DNA of 64,000 bases from Candidatus Methylomirabilota bacterium (GCA_035315345.1 DATFYA010000045.1:30761-94760); one strand, 5' to 3'; numbered from the stretch's first letter, positions 16,352 through 25,960 are shown. Notes: generated by a model from the sequence alone, not told the origin. Numbers and translations are program-made.

Positions 16352-18799
16352 TCAGCGCGAGGCTTCAGCCTCGAGCCGCTCGACGAGCTGCTCCGCCTCG
16401 GCGCTGCCGGGCTCGAGCACGGCGAGCCGGCGGGCGTACTCGAGTGCGCGGCGTGGGCCGCCCGTCTCGCGCGTGAAGGCCACGAGCGCGGCCAGCGTGT
16501 CGCGGTCATACGGATGCCGGCCGAGGCTCCGCTCCAGCACCTCGATTGCCTGCGCGCGCCGTCCCGCCCCGTCCAGACCGACCGCGTAGACGTAGGCGTA
16601 GCGGGAACTATCCGGGGCCAGCCGCGCCGCCGTCTCCAGCTCGCGCAGGGCGTCGGCCTGTCGCTTCTGCCGTACGAGTAGCAGCCCGAGCGCGTGGTGC
16701 GCCGGCGCGCTTCGCGGGTCGCGCGCGAGCAGGTCGCGGAGCACGCGCTCGCCGTCCGGGTCTCGTCCGGTCGCCCGGTAGAGATCGGCGAGGTTCACCG
16801 CGGCCGGCACGAAGCGCGGGTCCACCTCGAGGGCGGTACGCATCTCGGCCTCGGCCTCCGCCACCCGCCGCTGGGCCGCGAAGACGAGGGCCAGGTTGAG
16901 GTGCGACTCGGGGCGATCGGCGTTGAACCGCTCGGCCGCGACGTACTCGGCGTACGCGCGGTCGAGGGCTCCGCGCTGGACTTCGGTCAGGCGCTCGCGT
17001 GGAGCGCCGGCGAGCAGGCGGGCTGCCTCCATGCGCACCGCCCGCACGGGGTCGTCGAGCAGGGGAGCCAGCCGCTCGCCTCGTTGCGCGGGTTCGACGC
17101 TCTCCAGGGCGCCGGCCGCCGCGCGCCGCACGAGCGGATCCTTGTCTTGCAGGGCCGAGCGAAGCAGGTCGCCGGCCCCGGGGCTCGAGGCGGGCGTCAG
17201 GCGCGCGATGGCGCTCGCCCGCGCGATGGCCGGCTGATCGCCGTCGCGAGCGACCGCTTCGAGCAGCCCGCCTGATCCGGGCGCGCCGCTCGCGCTCGCG
17301 CCCAGCGCCTCGGCGTAGCGCTGGTATCCGCGCGGGGTGTGGCCGTACCACGCTTCCACCTGCTTCGCCGCCCACGCGGCCGCCCGATCGGCATGACACC
17401 GGGTGCACGCGTTGGGCACCCCGAGCGTGATCGACAGATCCGGGCGCGGCACGCGGAAGGAGTGGTCGTGGCGCGGGTCCACCACCATGTAGGTGGTGGT
17501 CGGCATGTGGCAGCCGAGGCAGTCGGCGCCGCGCGAGCCCGGCGGGTGGAAGTGATGGGTGGTCGACGTGTACTTCTGTGCTGAGTGGCAGCCGAGGCAT
17601 ACTTGGCTGCCGGGAGCGCGCAGCGTGCCGCTGTGCGGATCGTGGCAGTCCGAGCACGTCACCCCGCGATGGAACATCTTGCTCTGGCGGAACGAGCCGT
17701 ACTCGTACACCTCGTCGCGGATCTGCCCGTCCGGGTAGTAGAGGCGATCCTCGAGCAGCGCCACCCGGTGGGTCTCGCCCAGGAAATGACGCGACGTCTC
17801 CTCCTCGGAGAACTGACCGCGGCGCGCATGGCAGCGGCCGCACATCTCGACCTCGTGGCCCGCACGGGTCGCCGGGGTGCGTTGCGCATTCCCCGTCTCC
17901 GCGTTGATCGTCCACGTGACCCCACGGCGATCGGCGAGCGTGACCATGAGCCCCTTTGTCGCCTCGTCCGTGCGCCCCGTCTCCTTCTGGGCCCACCCGA
18001 CGTGGTTCGAGCCGGGCCCGTGGCAGGCCTCACAGGCGACGTTGACCTCCGCGTATGCGGTGGCAAAGCTTCGACTCTTCGGATCGTAGTTCTTCCGGAC
18101 ACCGGTTGAGTGGCACTCGGCGCACATGTAGTTCCAGTTCTGGCTGGGCCGCGTCCAGTGCAGCTCGTCTGCGTACGTGACGTTCTGACCCGGGTAGAGA
18201 TGAAACCAGCGCTGCCCGCCCTGCGCCCGAGGCCGGGTGTCCCAGGCGATGCCGAGCGCCTGCAGGCGCCCGCCCGGCAGCTCGACGAGGTACTGCTGGA
18301 GCGGAGAGATCCCGAACGTGTACTTGACCTCGTAGTCGGCGATTCGACCATCGGGGCCGTCGGTGCGCACCACGAGCTTGCCGTCGCGCCGGGAAAAGGT
18401 CGAGGTGACCCCCGCGTAGGTGAAGCGCGCGTCGTTGAAGTCGCCGGCCGCACTCGCATCGGTCGGCGGCTGCATGGCCAGATCGTGATGAGATCCGCGC
18501 CAGCGCTGCTCGATCTGCGCGTGGCACTGGCCGCAGACCCGACGCCCGACGTAGGTGGCGGCGACCGGCCCCGACGGTGCACCTCCGCCGAGCCACGTCG
18601 GCGTCGGATGTGCCGACCGCCACCACCAGGCTCCGAGTGACACGAGAAGCACGAGCGACATCCCGGCAAGCAAAGCGAACGGTCCCGGTCTGTACGACCT
18701 CGGGGCCGACACGGCGCGGTCCGTGGGCGCGGCCGGTGGTGGTGAGGACGCGGCGCCTGGGCCGGCATGCCTCCTCCGCGGTCTTCTCTTCCGGCCCAT
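16352..18799 (-). CDS. Octaheme c-type cytochrome with HEAT and TPR repeats
   Basis: An 815-residue protein with one N-terminal membrane anchor (~42-60) and a periplasmic body. I count eight CxxCH sites in order: CGQCH, CAECH, CEACH, CGRCH, CSDCH, CLGCH, CLGCH, CTRCH, all in the first ~480 residues. The rest is a HEAT-like segment (DPLVRRAAAGALESV) and then at least four TPR units (for example NLALVFAAQRRVAEAEAEMR). The heme part resembles DmsE/OmcA-type and octaheme reductase-like cytochromes; the TPR tail suggests docking to partners. It is transcribed divergently from a histidine kinase with an operator copy between them, suggesting joint redox control. The electron acceptor is unknown. 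Confidence 0.85.
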   Translation of the reverse strand: MGRKRRPRRRHAGPGAASSPPPAAPTDRAVSAPRSYRPGPFALLAGMSLVLLVSLGAWWWRSAHPTPTWLGGGAPSGPVAATYVGRRVCGQCHAQIEQRWRGSHHDLAMQPPTDASAAGDFNDARFTYAGVTSTFSRRDGKLVVRTDGPDGRIADYEVKYTFGISPLQQYLVELPGGRLQALGIAWDTRPRAQGGQRWFHLYPGQNVTYADELHWTRPSQNWNYMCAECHSTGVRKNYDPKSRSFATAYAEVNVACEACHGPGSNHVGWAQKETGRTDEATKGLMVTLADRRGVTWTINAETGNAQRTPATRAGHEVEMCGRCHARRGQFSEEETSRHFLGETHRVALLEDRLYYPDGQIRDEVYEYGSFRQSKMFHRGVTCSDCHDPHSGTLRAPGSQVCLGCHSAQKYTSTTHHFHPPGSRGADCLGCHMPTTTYMVVDPRHDHSFRVPRPDLSITLGVPNACTRCHADRAAAWAAKQVEAWYGHTPRGYQRYAEALGASASGAPGSGGLLEAVARDGDQPAIARASAIARLTPASSPGAGDLLRSALQDKDPLVRRAAAGALESVEPAQRGERLAPLLDDPVRAVRMEAARLLAGAPRERLTEVQRGALDRAYAEYVAAERFNADRPESHLNLALVFAAQRRVAEAEAEMRTALEVDPRFVPAAVNLADLYRATGRDPDGERVLRDLLARDPRSAPAHHALGLLLVRQKRQADALRELETAARLAPDSSRYAYVYAVGLDGAGRRAQAIEVLERSLGRHPYDRDTLAALVAFTRETGGPRRALEYARRLAVLEPGSAEAEQLVERLEAEASR

Positions 18800-18904
18800 T
18801 TCTCCCTCTACGTCACACTCGTGTCACGATCCGGTCCCACGATGCCCGGTGACGATATCACGGAGGCCACCGGAATTCCGTGGGCCGGGGCCGGTCTTCG
18901 CGCG

Positions 18905-18922
18905 GTAGGACCAAGGTCCTAT
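18905..18922. promoter_or_regulatory. DosR-box-like operator, copy 5
   Basis: Sequence GTAGGACCAAGGTCCTAT, one of the best matches to the consensus. It lies between the divergent cytochrome (106 nt from its start at 18799) and the histidine kinase (99 nt before ATG 19021), so it could serve both. Autoregulation of the two-component system would follow if its response regulator binds the motif. Confidence 0.8.
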
Positions 18923-19020
18923 GGACGTGGAGACCTAGCCGCTGGCACAGTCGCCATGCCCCACTGTGCGCAGAGGCATACGAGGATGAGCCGACCACGC
19001 CCGACAGAGGGCCGACCGTG

Positions 19021-21366
19021 ATGATACGGCCCGGAACCCGCTGCGTCTCTCCTGGCCGAGCGGCGTTCCGGGTAGGGCTGGCGCTGGCGCTGCTGGCTCC
19101 CGCGTCTCCGACGTGGGGCCAACCAGCAGTGCCGTCGGCGGACGAACCGACCCACCGCATCCTGCTCCTCTACTCGGAATCCCGTCTGATCCCGTCGGTC
19201 GTGAACGTGGATCAGGCTTTCCGATCGACGCTCGCGACCGGCTTGCCGGAGCGGATCTACTTCTACACCGAGTTCCTGGACCTGAATGCGTTTCAGGGCG
19301 ACATGCCACGGTCCGAGCTATGGGAGCTTCTTCGGCTCAAGTATCAGAATCGTCGGATCGATGTGATCGTATCGCAGGGGCAGCTGACCGTTCCGTTGGC
19401 CCTTCAGATACGGGACGGGCTCTTCCCGCGCGCGCCAGTGGTGCTCGTCGCGGTCGAGGCGTCCGCGTTCGCTGATCTCTCACCCGGGTCTGGTGTCACC
19501 GGCACGTGGCGCCAGCGGGGCTGGCGGAACACTCTGGATCTGGCCCGTCGTCTGCACCCCGGCACACGGCGCGCGATCGTGCTCGTGGGATCGTCGGTAG
19601 CCGAGCGGCTGTGGCTGGAGTCGGCCCGGGAGCAGCTGGCGGACGTCGGCGGTGCCGTCGAGATTCGCTACCTGGTCGACTGGAGATTGGAGGACATCCT
19701 CGACGCCGTCGCCGCGCTCTCGAAGGATACCGTCGTACTCACCGGTCCATTCTTGCGGGATGGCACCGGGCGTGATTTCGTCACCACCGAGGCGACTCGA
19801 CGCATTGCCGCGGCTTCCACCGTCCCGGTCTACGCGCTCACCGACGGAGTCGTCGGCAGCGGGGTCGTGGGCGGTCACGTGATGGACTTCGAGTCTCATG
19901 GCCGGGTCGCTGCGGATCTGGCGCGGAGGGTGATCGCAGGGGAGCGGCCGGCGCCTACCACCGCCGGCACGACGATCCCCGTTTTCGACGACCGGCAGTT
20001 GGCGCGGTGGCGCATCGACCGTCGTCTTCTGCCCGCGGGAAGTGTCGTTCGATTCCAGGAGCCATCGCTATGGCAGCGGTACCGCGGGTACGTGATCGCG
20101 GCGGCGGGATTGATCCTCCTCCAGAGCGGGCTGATCACGACCCTGCTGGTGCAGCGCGCGCAGCGCCGCCGCGCGCAACACAACCTCAGGGAGCGACTGC
20201 GGTTCGAGACCCTCCTCTCGAACATCTCGCAGGCGCTTGCGTCCTGTCCGGTTGCCGAGGTCGATCGGGAGATTTCCGCCGGCCTCCGTCGCATCGTCGA
20301 TGATCTGGAGACGGACCGGGCGACGCTCTGGTCCCATGCTCGGGCCGGCGAGGCGCGGGTCACGCACTCATGGAGCCGTCCCGGCGTCCAGCCGATGGTC
20401 ACGGTGACCGATCAGAGTCAGTTTCCCTGGCTCTTCGAGCAGATCCACAAGGGAGAAGTGGTCCGGCTCCCTGTCTCCGAGGCGCCCTCGGGGACCTCAA
20501 CGGACCTCCAGAGCCTTCAGAAGCTCCAGACCCTCTCGACGGCAGTGGCGCCCCTAGTCGATGGTGGGGTGGTCGTGGGGACGCTGTCAGTCGGCACGGT
20601 GCGGGAGGAGCGGCGATGGCCGGACGAGCTGATGCCGCGTCTCCGGCTCCTGGCCGACATCTTCGCCGGCGCCCTGGCCCGCCAGCGGGCCGACCGCGCA
20701 GCCCGTGACAGCGCACGGGACATCCGGGATCTCGGGAGCCGGCTCATGACCGCGGAGGAGGATGAGCGGCGACGCATCGCGCGCGAGCTCCATGACGGCG
20801 TGAACCAGGATCTGGCGGCCCTGTCGATCGCGCTCAGCGCGCTCCAGGACGGACTCCCTGCCGGCACCTCGGAAGGACGTCGCGAGGAATTCGCGCGGCT
20901 CCAGGGCCGCGCGGTCGAGCTGGCCGGCGCGATCCGGCATCTCTCGCACGAGCTGCATCCGGGCATCTTGCAGTACGCCGGCCTGGCCGCCGCGTTGCGA
21001 AGCTATTGCCGGGAGTTCCGGCGCGAGCAAGGTCTCGCCGTGGTGTGCTCCGCGAAGGATGAGCTCGGAACGATACCTGACGACATTGCCCTGTGCCTGT
21101 ATCGGGTCACCCAGGAGGCATTGAAGAATGCGGGGCGACATGCAAAGGCCGATCACGTCTGGGTGAGCTTGGAGCGAACGGGGCCGGATCTGGCCCTCAC
21201 CATTCGAGACGACGGGCGCGGCTTCGACCTCGAGGAAGCGCGGGGCGGAGGCGGCCTGGGCCTGCTGAGCATCGACGAGCGAGTCCGCCTCGCCGGAGGT
21301 CGGCTCATCATCGACACCGGGCCTCATCGAGGTGCGACGATTCATGTGCTGGTCCCGCTGGCCTGA
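19021..21366 (+). CDS. Membrane histidine kinase: ABC_sub_bind-like sensor, GAF-like region, HisKA_3
   Basis: A 781-residue sensor kinase. I start it at ATG 19021, which gives a signal peptide (LALLAPASPTWGQ). A periplasmic domain (~45-340) looks like the ABC_sub_bind family, then one membrane helix (~354-375: YVIAAAGLILLQSGLITTLL), a GAF-like region (~395-560), HisKA_3 dimerisation helix with phospho-acceptor H591 in RRRIARELHDG, and an ATPase domain with an N-box (TQEALKNAGRHA) and G-boxes (DDGRGFD, GLGLLSI). This class pairs with NarL-type regulators, and one follows 33 nt downstream. The stimulus is probably a small periplasmic ligand; unknown. The operator upstream suggests autoregulation. 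Confidence 0.88.
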   Translation: MIRPGTRCVSPGRAAFRVGLALALLAPASPTWGQPAVPSADEPTHRILLLYSESRLIPSVVNVDQAFRSTLATGLPERIYFYTEFLDLNAFQGDMPRSELWELLRLKYQNRRIDVIVSQGQLTVPLALQIRDGLFPRAPVVLVAVEASAFADLSPGSGVTGTWRQRGWRNTLDLARRLHPGTRRAIVLVGSSVAERLWLESAREQLADVGGAVEIRYLVDWRLEDILDAVAALSKDTVVLTGPFLRDGTGRDFVTTEATRRIAAASTVPVYALTDGVVGSGVVGGHVMDFESHGRVAADLARRVIAGERPAPTTAGTTIPVFDDRQLARWRIDRRLLPAGSVVRFQEPSLWQRYRGYVIAAAGLILLQSGLITTLLVQRAQRRRAQHNLRERLRFETLLSNISQALASCPVAEVDREISAGLRRIVDDLETDRATLWSHARAGEARVTHSWSRPGVQPMVTVTDQSQFPWLFEQIHKGEVVRLPVSEAPSGTSTDLQSLQKLQTLSTAVAPLVDGGVVVGTLSVGTVREERRWPDELMPRLRLLADIFAGALARQRADRAARDSARDIRDLGSRLMTAEEDERRRIARELHDGVNQDLAALSIALSALQDGLPAGTSEGRREEFARLQGRAVELAGAIRHLSHELHPGILQYAGLAAALRSYCREFRREQGLAVVCSAKDELGTIPDDIALCLYRVTQEALKNAGRHAKADHVWVSLERTGPDLALTIRDDGRGFDLEEARGGGGLGLLSIDERVRLAGGRLIIDTGPHRGATIHVLVPLA

Positions 21367-21399
21367 CCGGTCGGTGAACGGTCGCGCGGCCTGGCCCCT

Positions 21400-22047
21400 G
21401 TGACCCGCCCGACCATCCTGCTGGCCGACGACCACACGATCGTCCTCGAGGGCCTCGCCGGGCTGCTCCGCACCGAGTTCTCCCTCGTCGGCGCCGTGCC
21501 GGATGGGGATCGCCTGCTCGCAGAAGCGCAGCGGCTCAGGCCGGACGTCATCGTGACCGACATGACCATGCCGGGGCTGAGCGGCATCGAGGTGCTGCGC
21601 CGACTCAAGCACGCGGCGATCCAGGCCAAGGTCATCGTCCTGACCATGCACGCCGACGCCGCGACGGCGGCCCAGGCTCTCCGGGCCGGGGCGGTCGGCT
21701 TCGTGGTGAAGCACGCCGCCAGCAAGGAGCTCATCGCGGCCATCCGCACCGTCCTGCGGGGCGGGCGATACCTGCCGCCGCACCTCGCGGACGATATCCT
21801 CGCCACGCTGTCGGAGGGCGAAGCCGCCGGCGGAGGGCCGCTCACGCCGCGGCAGCGCGAGGTCGTCTCGCTCATCGCGACGGGCAAGACGATGAAGGAG
21901 ATCGCGGTCGCGCTCGGAATGTCACCACGGACTGTCGAGACCCACAAGTACCAGGCCATGCAGACACTCGGATTCCAGACGACGGCCGAGCTGATCCGCT
22001 ACGCGATCGTGCAGGGCCTCGCGCCTCACGGGCGCCCGGATCCATAG
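21400..22047 (+). CDS. NarL/DosR-family response regulator
   Basis: A 215-residue regulator starting at GTG 21400. Receiver domain 1-125 with acidic pocket DDH at its start and phospho-acceptor D54 (VTDMTMPG); C-terminal LuxR-type helix-turn-helix at ~148-205 (LTPRQREVVSLIATGKTMKE, then MSPRTVETHK). It is the obvious partner of the kinase upstream. Regulators of this fold include DosR/DevR, whose box closely resembles the operator found throughout this window, and one operator copy overlaps this gene's stop codon. I therefore propose it, or the FixJ-type regulator at 45 kb, as the protein that reads the motif; this is inference. Confidence 0.9.
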   Translation: MTRPTILLADDHTIVLEGLAGLLRTEFSLVGAVPDGDRLLAEAQRLRPDVIVTDMTMPGLSGIEVLRRLKHAAIQAKVIVLTMHADAATAAQALRAGAVGFVVKHAASKELIAAIRTVLRGGRYLPPHLADDILATLSEGEAAGGGPLTPRQREVVSLIATGKTMKEIAVALGMSPRTVETHKYQAMQTLGFQTTAELIRYAIVQGLAPHGRPDP

Positions 22048-22061
22048 GACCTTGGTCCCAT
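22044..22061. promoter_or_regulatory. DosR-box-like operator, copy 6
   Basis: Sequence ATAGGACCTTGGTCCCAT. It overlaps the TAG stop of the NarL-type regulator and lies 46 nt before the TTG or 82 nt before the GTG possible starts of the lone receiver gene. Having the stop codon inside the site suggests the site serves the downstream gene. Confidence 0.78.
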
Positions 22062-22098
22062 CGGCGAATCTCCGAAGTTTTCCGGATGGCCTCCGGGG

Positions 22099-22111
22099 TT
22101 CTCCGAATTGT
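22099..22111 (+). repeat. 13-bp direct repeat, copy A
   Basis: TTCTCCGAATTGT, repeated exactly at 22595-22607. Both copies stand just upstream of a gene start (lone receiver and secreted 417-residue protein). They may be promoter elements for an alternative sigma factor or sites for another regulator; unproven. Confidence 0.5.
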
Positions 22112-22143
22112 CACCCGGCGCGCCGGTTCCTACAGTCGCCTTC

Positions 22144-22557
22144 GTGGATCTACCTCGGGTCGTGCTGGCAGAGGACCACGCGGGTGTCGCCGAGCAGCTG
22201 CGGAACCTGCTCGCGACCGAGTTCGACGTCGTGGCCACGGTAGCGGACGGGCTCGCGCTGGTCCGCGCCGTGAACGCTCTCCAGCCCGACGTGGTGGTCG
22301 CGGATATCGTCATGCCGGGCCTGGACGGCATCGCGGCCACCGCGGCGATCCTGGCCAGCCGCCCGACCACCCGGGTCGTGCTCGCCACGGTGCACAACGA
22401 TCCGGAGCTCGCCGAGCGCGGCTACGCGGCGGGCGCGCTGGCCTGCGTGTCGAAGCACCGCGCCGGACGCGAGCTCCTGCCGGCGGTGCGTGCCGCGCTT
22501 CGGGGCGAGCGCTACGTAGGCTCGGGCATCGGGAGCGATGTCGGGGGCGTCACGTGA
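22144..22557 (+). CDS. Stand-alone receiver-domain protein
   Basis: A 137-residue single receiver domain beginning with VDLPRVVLAEDHAG at GTG 22144; an upstream in-frame TTG at 22108 would give 149 residues. The acidic pocket (ED), phospho-acceptor D54 (VVADIVMPG) and the lysine of CVSKHRAG are present. There is no output domain, so it may act as a phosphate sink, a competitor of the neighbouring NarL-type regulator or a protein-protein switch. It lies just behind the kinase/regulator pair with an operator copy in front. Confidence 0.8.
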   Translation: MDLPRVVLAEDHAGVAEQLRNLLATEFDVVATVADGLALVRAVNALQPDVVVADIVMPGLDGIAATAAILASRPTTRVVLATVHNDPELAERGYAAGALACVSKHRAGRELLPAVRAALRGERYVGSGIGSDVGGVT

Positions 22558-22594
22558 AGCAGGACCTCCGGAAATGTCCCGATCCCTTCCGTGA

Positions 22595-22607
22595 TTCTCC
22601 GAATTGT
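22595..22607 (+). repeat. 13-bp direct repeat, copy B
   Basis: Second exact copy of TTCTCCGAATTGT, about 70 nt before the start of the secreted protein at 22677. See copy A. Confidence 0.5.
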
Positions 22608-22676
22608 GAGGTCTCCGACTCTCAGCTAGGTTCCGCGCCATGAACCGACCCCAACCGACATGAGGAGGGAGTTGCG

Positions 22677-23930
22677 ATGACGCGCAAGATGGCCGCGCTG
22701 GGGCTGCTGGCCGTGACCGTGCTGGCGGCAGGGGCATGGGCGGAGACACATTACGAGGCCGAGCCAGTGCTGAAGGCGGCCGACCTGGTCGGGCCGGAGA
22801 TCCTCCGAGGGCCGCGCTACACGGTGGACAGCCGCGTCCCCGTGAAAGGCTTCCTCTACCGGTTCGCGATCCGGTCCGATTTCGGGACGCTCGACGCGCA
22901 CGGCATCCACATGCTCCAGATCCGGGTGCGGGAGATCTACGCTCTCGGCCAGCTCGAGGACATGAGCAAGACGAAAGAGTTCGCCGAGGCCGCCGGAAAC
23001 GCGATCGCGCGGCCAGTGACGTCGACCGTCAACATGCTCGTCAACCCGGTGGAAACCATCACGGGCCTACCCGACGGGGTCGGGCGCCTGTTCGATCGCA
23101 TCGAGCTGGGAAGCGAGAAGGTATACCAGGCCGCCACCGCGCCGGGCGCGAGCGGCGGCGAGCAGGTGGCGGACGTCTCGAAGCGGGTCGGCGGCATCGC
23201 GGTGACCGCGCTCGGCTACGAGAAGGAGCGGCGGGATCTCGCCAAGGGGCTCGGGGTCGATCCCTATACCACCAACCCGGTCCTGGCCAAGAAGCTCGAC
23301 GACATGGCGTGGGTCGCCTTCTCCGGGCGCTTCGGCATTCAGGCCGCCACGTCCGTGGTGATGCCGTACTCGACGGTCATGTCCGCGGTGACCATCACCA
23401 ACTCGACAGTCTATGAGACGCCGGCGGCCGATCTCATCAACAAGGCGAAGGTCACCTTCGTGGCGACCGGCGCGAGCGACGCGGCGGTCACCGCCCTGAT
23501 GAAGAATCCCCAGTACTCGCTGAGCGTGCTCGCCGCGCTGGCTCAGGGCTGCCAGCGCCTGCAGGGCGTCAACGGCGTCGCGTCGGTGGTGGGCTTCGCC
23601 GCGATCGCTCGCACACAGGACGAGACCCGCGGGGTGACCGCGGCCGTCAACATGCTGGCCCGGCACCACGAGACGGTGGAGCCGATCACGCTGGTCAGCG
23701 CCCCGGGGCCCATCATCGGGCGGACGGCCGGCGGCAAGCTGGTGCTGCCGGCCCCCGTGGACTACATCGCCTGGACCGAGCGCGCCGCCCGCATCGTGGA
23801 GCGTGAAGACCTGAAGGCGCCGAGGCGCAGCGCCTGGCTGTCCGGGCGGATGTCGCATCTTGCGGCCCGGGAATTCCGTGCGCGCGGCTGGTCGGTGGAC
23901 GAGAGCCACTCCATCGGGGCCGAGCGCTAG
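22677..23930 (+). CDS. Secreted protein of unknown function, paralog A
   Basis: A 417-residue protein with a signal peptide (TVLAAGAWAETHYEAEP) and no recognised domain. Its close paralog of identical length lies on the minus strand at 43454-44707. The two share long blocks, for example VPVKGFL, SDFGT, HGIHMLQ, KRVGGI, LGYEKERRDLAKGLG, YTTN, LAKKLDDMAWVAFSGR and MKNPQYSLSVL. An aggaggga ribosome site precedes the ATG. The strong conservation between copies implies a real function in the envelope; none can be named. Confidence 0.8.
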   Translation: MTRKMAALGLLAVTVLAAGAWAETHYEAEPVLKAADLVGPEILRGPRYTVDSRVPVKGFLYRFAIRSDFGTLDAHGIHMLQIRVREIYALGQLEDMSKTKEFAEAAGNAIARPVTSTVNMLVNPVETITGLPDGVGRLFDRIELGSEKVYQAATAPGASGGEQVADVSKRVGGIAVTALGYEKERRDLAKGLGVDPYTTNPVLAKKLDDMAWVAFSGRFGIQAATSVVMPYSTVMSAVTITNSTVYETPAADLINKAKVTFVATGASDAAVTALMKNPQYSLSVLAALAQGCQRLQGVNGVASVVGFAAIARTQDETRGVTAAVNMLARHHETVEPITLVSAPGPIIGRTAGGKLVLPAPVDYIAWTERAARIVEREDLKAPRRSAWLSGRMSHLAAREFRARGWSVDESHSIGAER

Positions 23931-24024
23931 CTCCCCGCATGAGCCCCGGCGAGACGCACAACGGCGGAACTCGAGCCTCGCGGCGTGCTGAGAACCCCGG
24001 CCGATCCGACAGGAGGCAACAGAC

Positions 24025-25641
24025 ATGATGTACGGCGGAAGACGAAGCGTGACGGTGATGATGGTCTTGACCCTGGCGGTGGTGCTCGCGTCGACCGGCG
24101 TCGCCGCGGCCCAGGGCAAGCCGAACATCCTTTTCATCATGGGCGACGACATCGGCATCTGGAACATCGGCGCCTACCACCGCGGCATGATGGCGGGCCG
24201 CACGCCGAACCTCGACAAGATCGCCGCCGAGGGCATGCTGTTCACCGACTACTACGCGGAGGCGAGCTGCACGGCCGGCCGCGCGAACTTCATCACCGGT
24301 CAGTTGCCGATACGCACCGGAATGACCACCGTCGGCCAGGCCGGCGCCACCATCGGCCTCCCCGCCGCAGCGCCCACCATCGCGACCGCGCTCAAGGCGA
24401 TGGGTTACGCCACCGGTCAGTTCGGCAAGAACCACCTCGGCGATCGTAACGAGTTCCTGCCCACGGTGCACGGGTTCGACGAGTTCTTCGGCTACCTCTA
24501 TCACCTCGACGCGATGGAGGACCCCTGCCATCCAAACTATCCTCAGGATCTGAGACCGCAGGTGGGGCCGCGCAACATGCTCCACTCCTTTGCGACCAAC
24601 GTCGACGATGCCACCGTCGATCCGCGCTGGGGTAAGGTCGGCAAGCAGAGGATCACGGACGCCGGCGAGCTGTGCCCGAAGCGCATGGAAACGGTGGACG
24701 ACGAGATCCGTGACAAGGCGCTGGCCTTCCTCGACAAGGCCAAGGCCGACGGCAAGCCGTTCTTCCTGTGGCTCAATCCGACCCGCATGCACATCGTCAC
24801 GCACCTGTCGCCGAAATACCAGGCGATGCGCAACTCCAAGAACGGCTGGTCGATCCACGAAGCCGGCATGGCGCAGCTCGACGATGACATCGGCCTCGTG
24901 CTGAAGAAGCTCAAGGACATGGGAGTGGACGACAACACGATCGTCGTGTTCACCACCGATAACGGCACGGAGGTCTTCACGTGGCCGGACGGCGGGCAGA
25001 CCCCGTTCGCCCAAAGCAAGGGCACCGTGATGGAAGGCGGGTTCCGCGCGCCGGCGCTGATCCGTTGGCCGGGCAAGGTGCCCGCCGGCACGGTCGAGAA
25101 CGGCATCATGTCCGGGCTCGACTGGTTCCCGACGCTCCTGGCCGCCGCCGGCAACCCGAACATCATCGAAGAGCTGAAGAAGGGCAAGCAGATGGGTGAC
25201 CGCACCTACAAGGTGCACCTGGACGGGTACGACCAGACGAACATGATCACCGGCAAGGGCCCGTCGAATCGGCACGAGATCTTCTACTTCGGCGAGAGCA
25301 CGCTCGGCGCCGTGCGCGTTGACGATTTCAAGTACCGGTTCATCGACCAGCCCGGCGGCTGGCTCGGCGCCAAGACCCACGTCGACGTGCCCTACCTGAC
25401 CAACCTTCGCCTCGATCCGTTCGAGCGCACGGGCTGGCCCGAAAGCGGAAGCAAGATCGGGGCGCAGCAATACTTCGATTGGTTCAAGTACGAATTCTGG
25501 CGGTTCGTGTTCGTCCAGCAGCAGGTGGAGAAGCTCGCCATGACGGCCGTCGAGTTTCCGCCGATGCAGAAAGGGGCCAGCTTCAATCTCGATGCGGTGA
25601 AGGCGCAGATCGAGGCGGCCAGGAGGGCCCGAGGGCAGTAG
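24025..25641 (+). CDS. Secreted arylsulfatase-family hydrolase
   Basis: A 538-residue sulfatase with a signal peptide ([12 protein letters not shown]). The metal-binding opening NILFIMGDD and the active-site segment SCTAGR (C82) are present; this is a CxAxR form of the usual CxPxR formylglycine motif. Later blocks [19 protein letters not shown] and [11 protein letters not shown] are typical of type-I sulfatases. By family knowledge C82 is converted to formylglycine and the enzyme hydrolyses sulfate esters in the periplasm. No anaerobic maturase gene is visible nearby. A decayed fragment of a second copy follows at 25713. Confidence 0.88.
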   Translation: MMYGGRRSVTVMMVLTLAVVLASTGVAAAQGKPNILFIMGDDIGIWNIGAYHRGMMAGRTPNLDKIAAEGMLFTDYYAEASCTAGRANFITGQLPIRTGMTTVGQAGATIGLPAAAPTIATALKAMGYATGQFGKNHLGDRNEFLPTVHGFDEFFGYLYHLDAMEDPCHPNYPQDLRPQVGPRNMLHSFATNVDDATVDPRWGKVGKQRITDAGELCPKRMETVDDEIRDKALAFLDKAKADGKPFFLWLNPTRMHIVTHLSPKYQAMRNSKNGWSIHEAGMAQLDDDIGLVLKKLKDMGVDDNTIVVFTTDNGTEVFTWPDGGQTPFAQSKGTVMEGGFRAPALIRWPGKVPAGTVENGIMSGLDWFPTLLAAAGNPNIIEELKKGKQMGDRTYKVHLDGYDQTNMITGKGPSNRHEIFYFGESTLGAVRVDDFKYRFIDQPGGWLGAKTHVDVPYLTNLRLDPFERTGWPESGSKIGAQQYFDWFKYEFWRFVFVQQQVEKLAMTAVEFPPMQKGASFNLDAVKAQIEAARRARGQ

Positions 25642-25712
25642 GCAGGGAAGGGGCGAGGCTCCACGGCGAAGCCCGAGAACGCAGTGAACCGAGAAAGAGT
25701 GCGGAGGCAAGC

Positions 25713-25960
25713 GATGGGACCCGCACGAAGGGCCTGGAAGAAGCTGGAGGACATGGGCCAGCTCGACAACACGCTCACCGCGTTCACCACCGACAACGGC
25801 GCCGAGGTGATCACGTTCCCGCCGGTGGCACCACGCCCTTCAAGGGCGGAAAGCTGACCACCTGGGAAGGCGGCATGCGCGCGCCGCTGGTCGTGCGCTG
25901 GCCCGGCGTCATCAAGCCCGGCACGGTCAAGAAGGAGATGTTCCCGGAGGAGCGTCTTCG
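25713..25960 (+). pseudogene. Remnant of a second sulfatase gene, frameshifted
   Basis: Beginning near ATG 25713, one frame reads [30 protein letters not shown], and the sequence then continues in a different frame with [20 protein letters not shown] and [17 protein letters not shown]. These are the internal part of a sulfatase related to, but not identical with, the intact upstream gene ([13 protein letters not shown] there). Both ends of the gene are missing and a frameshift splits the fragment at about 25830. It most likely records a deleted tandem paralog. Confidence 0.75.
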
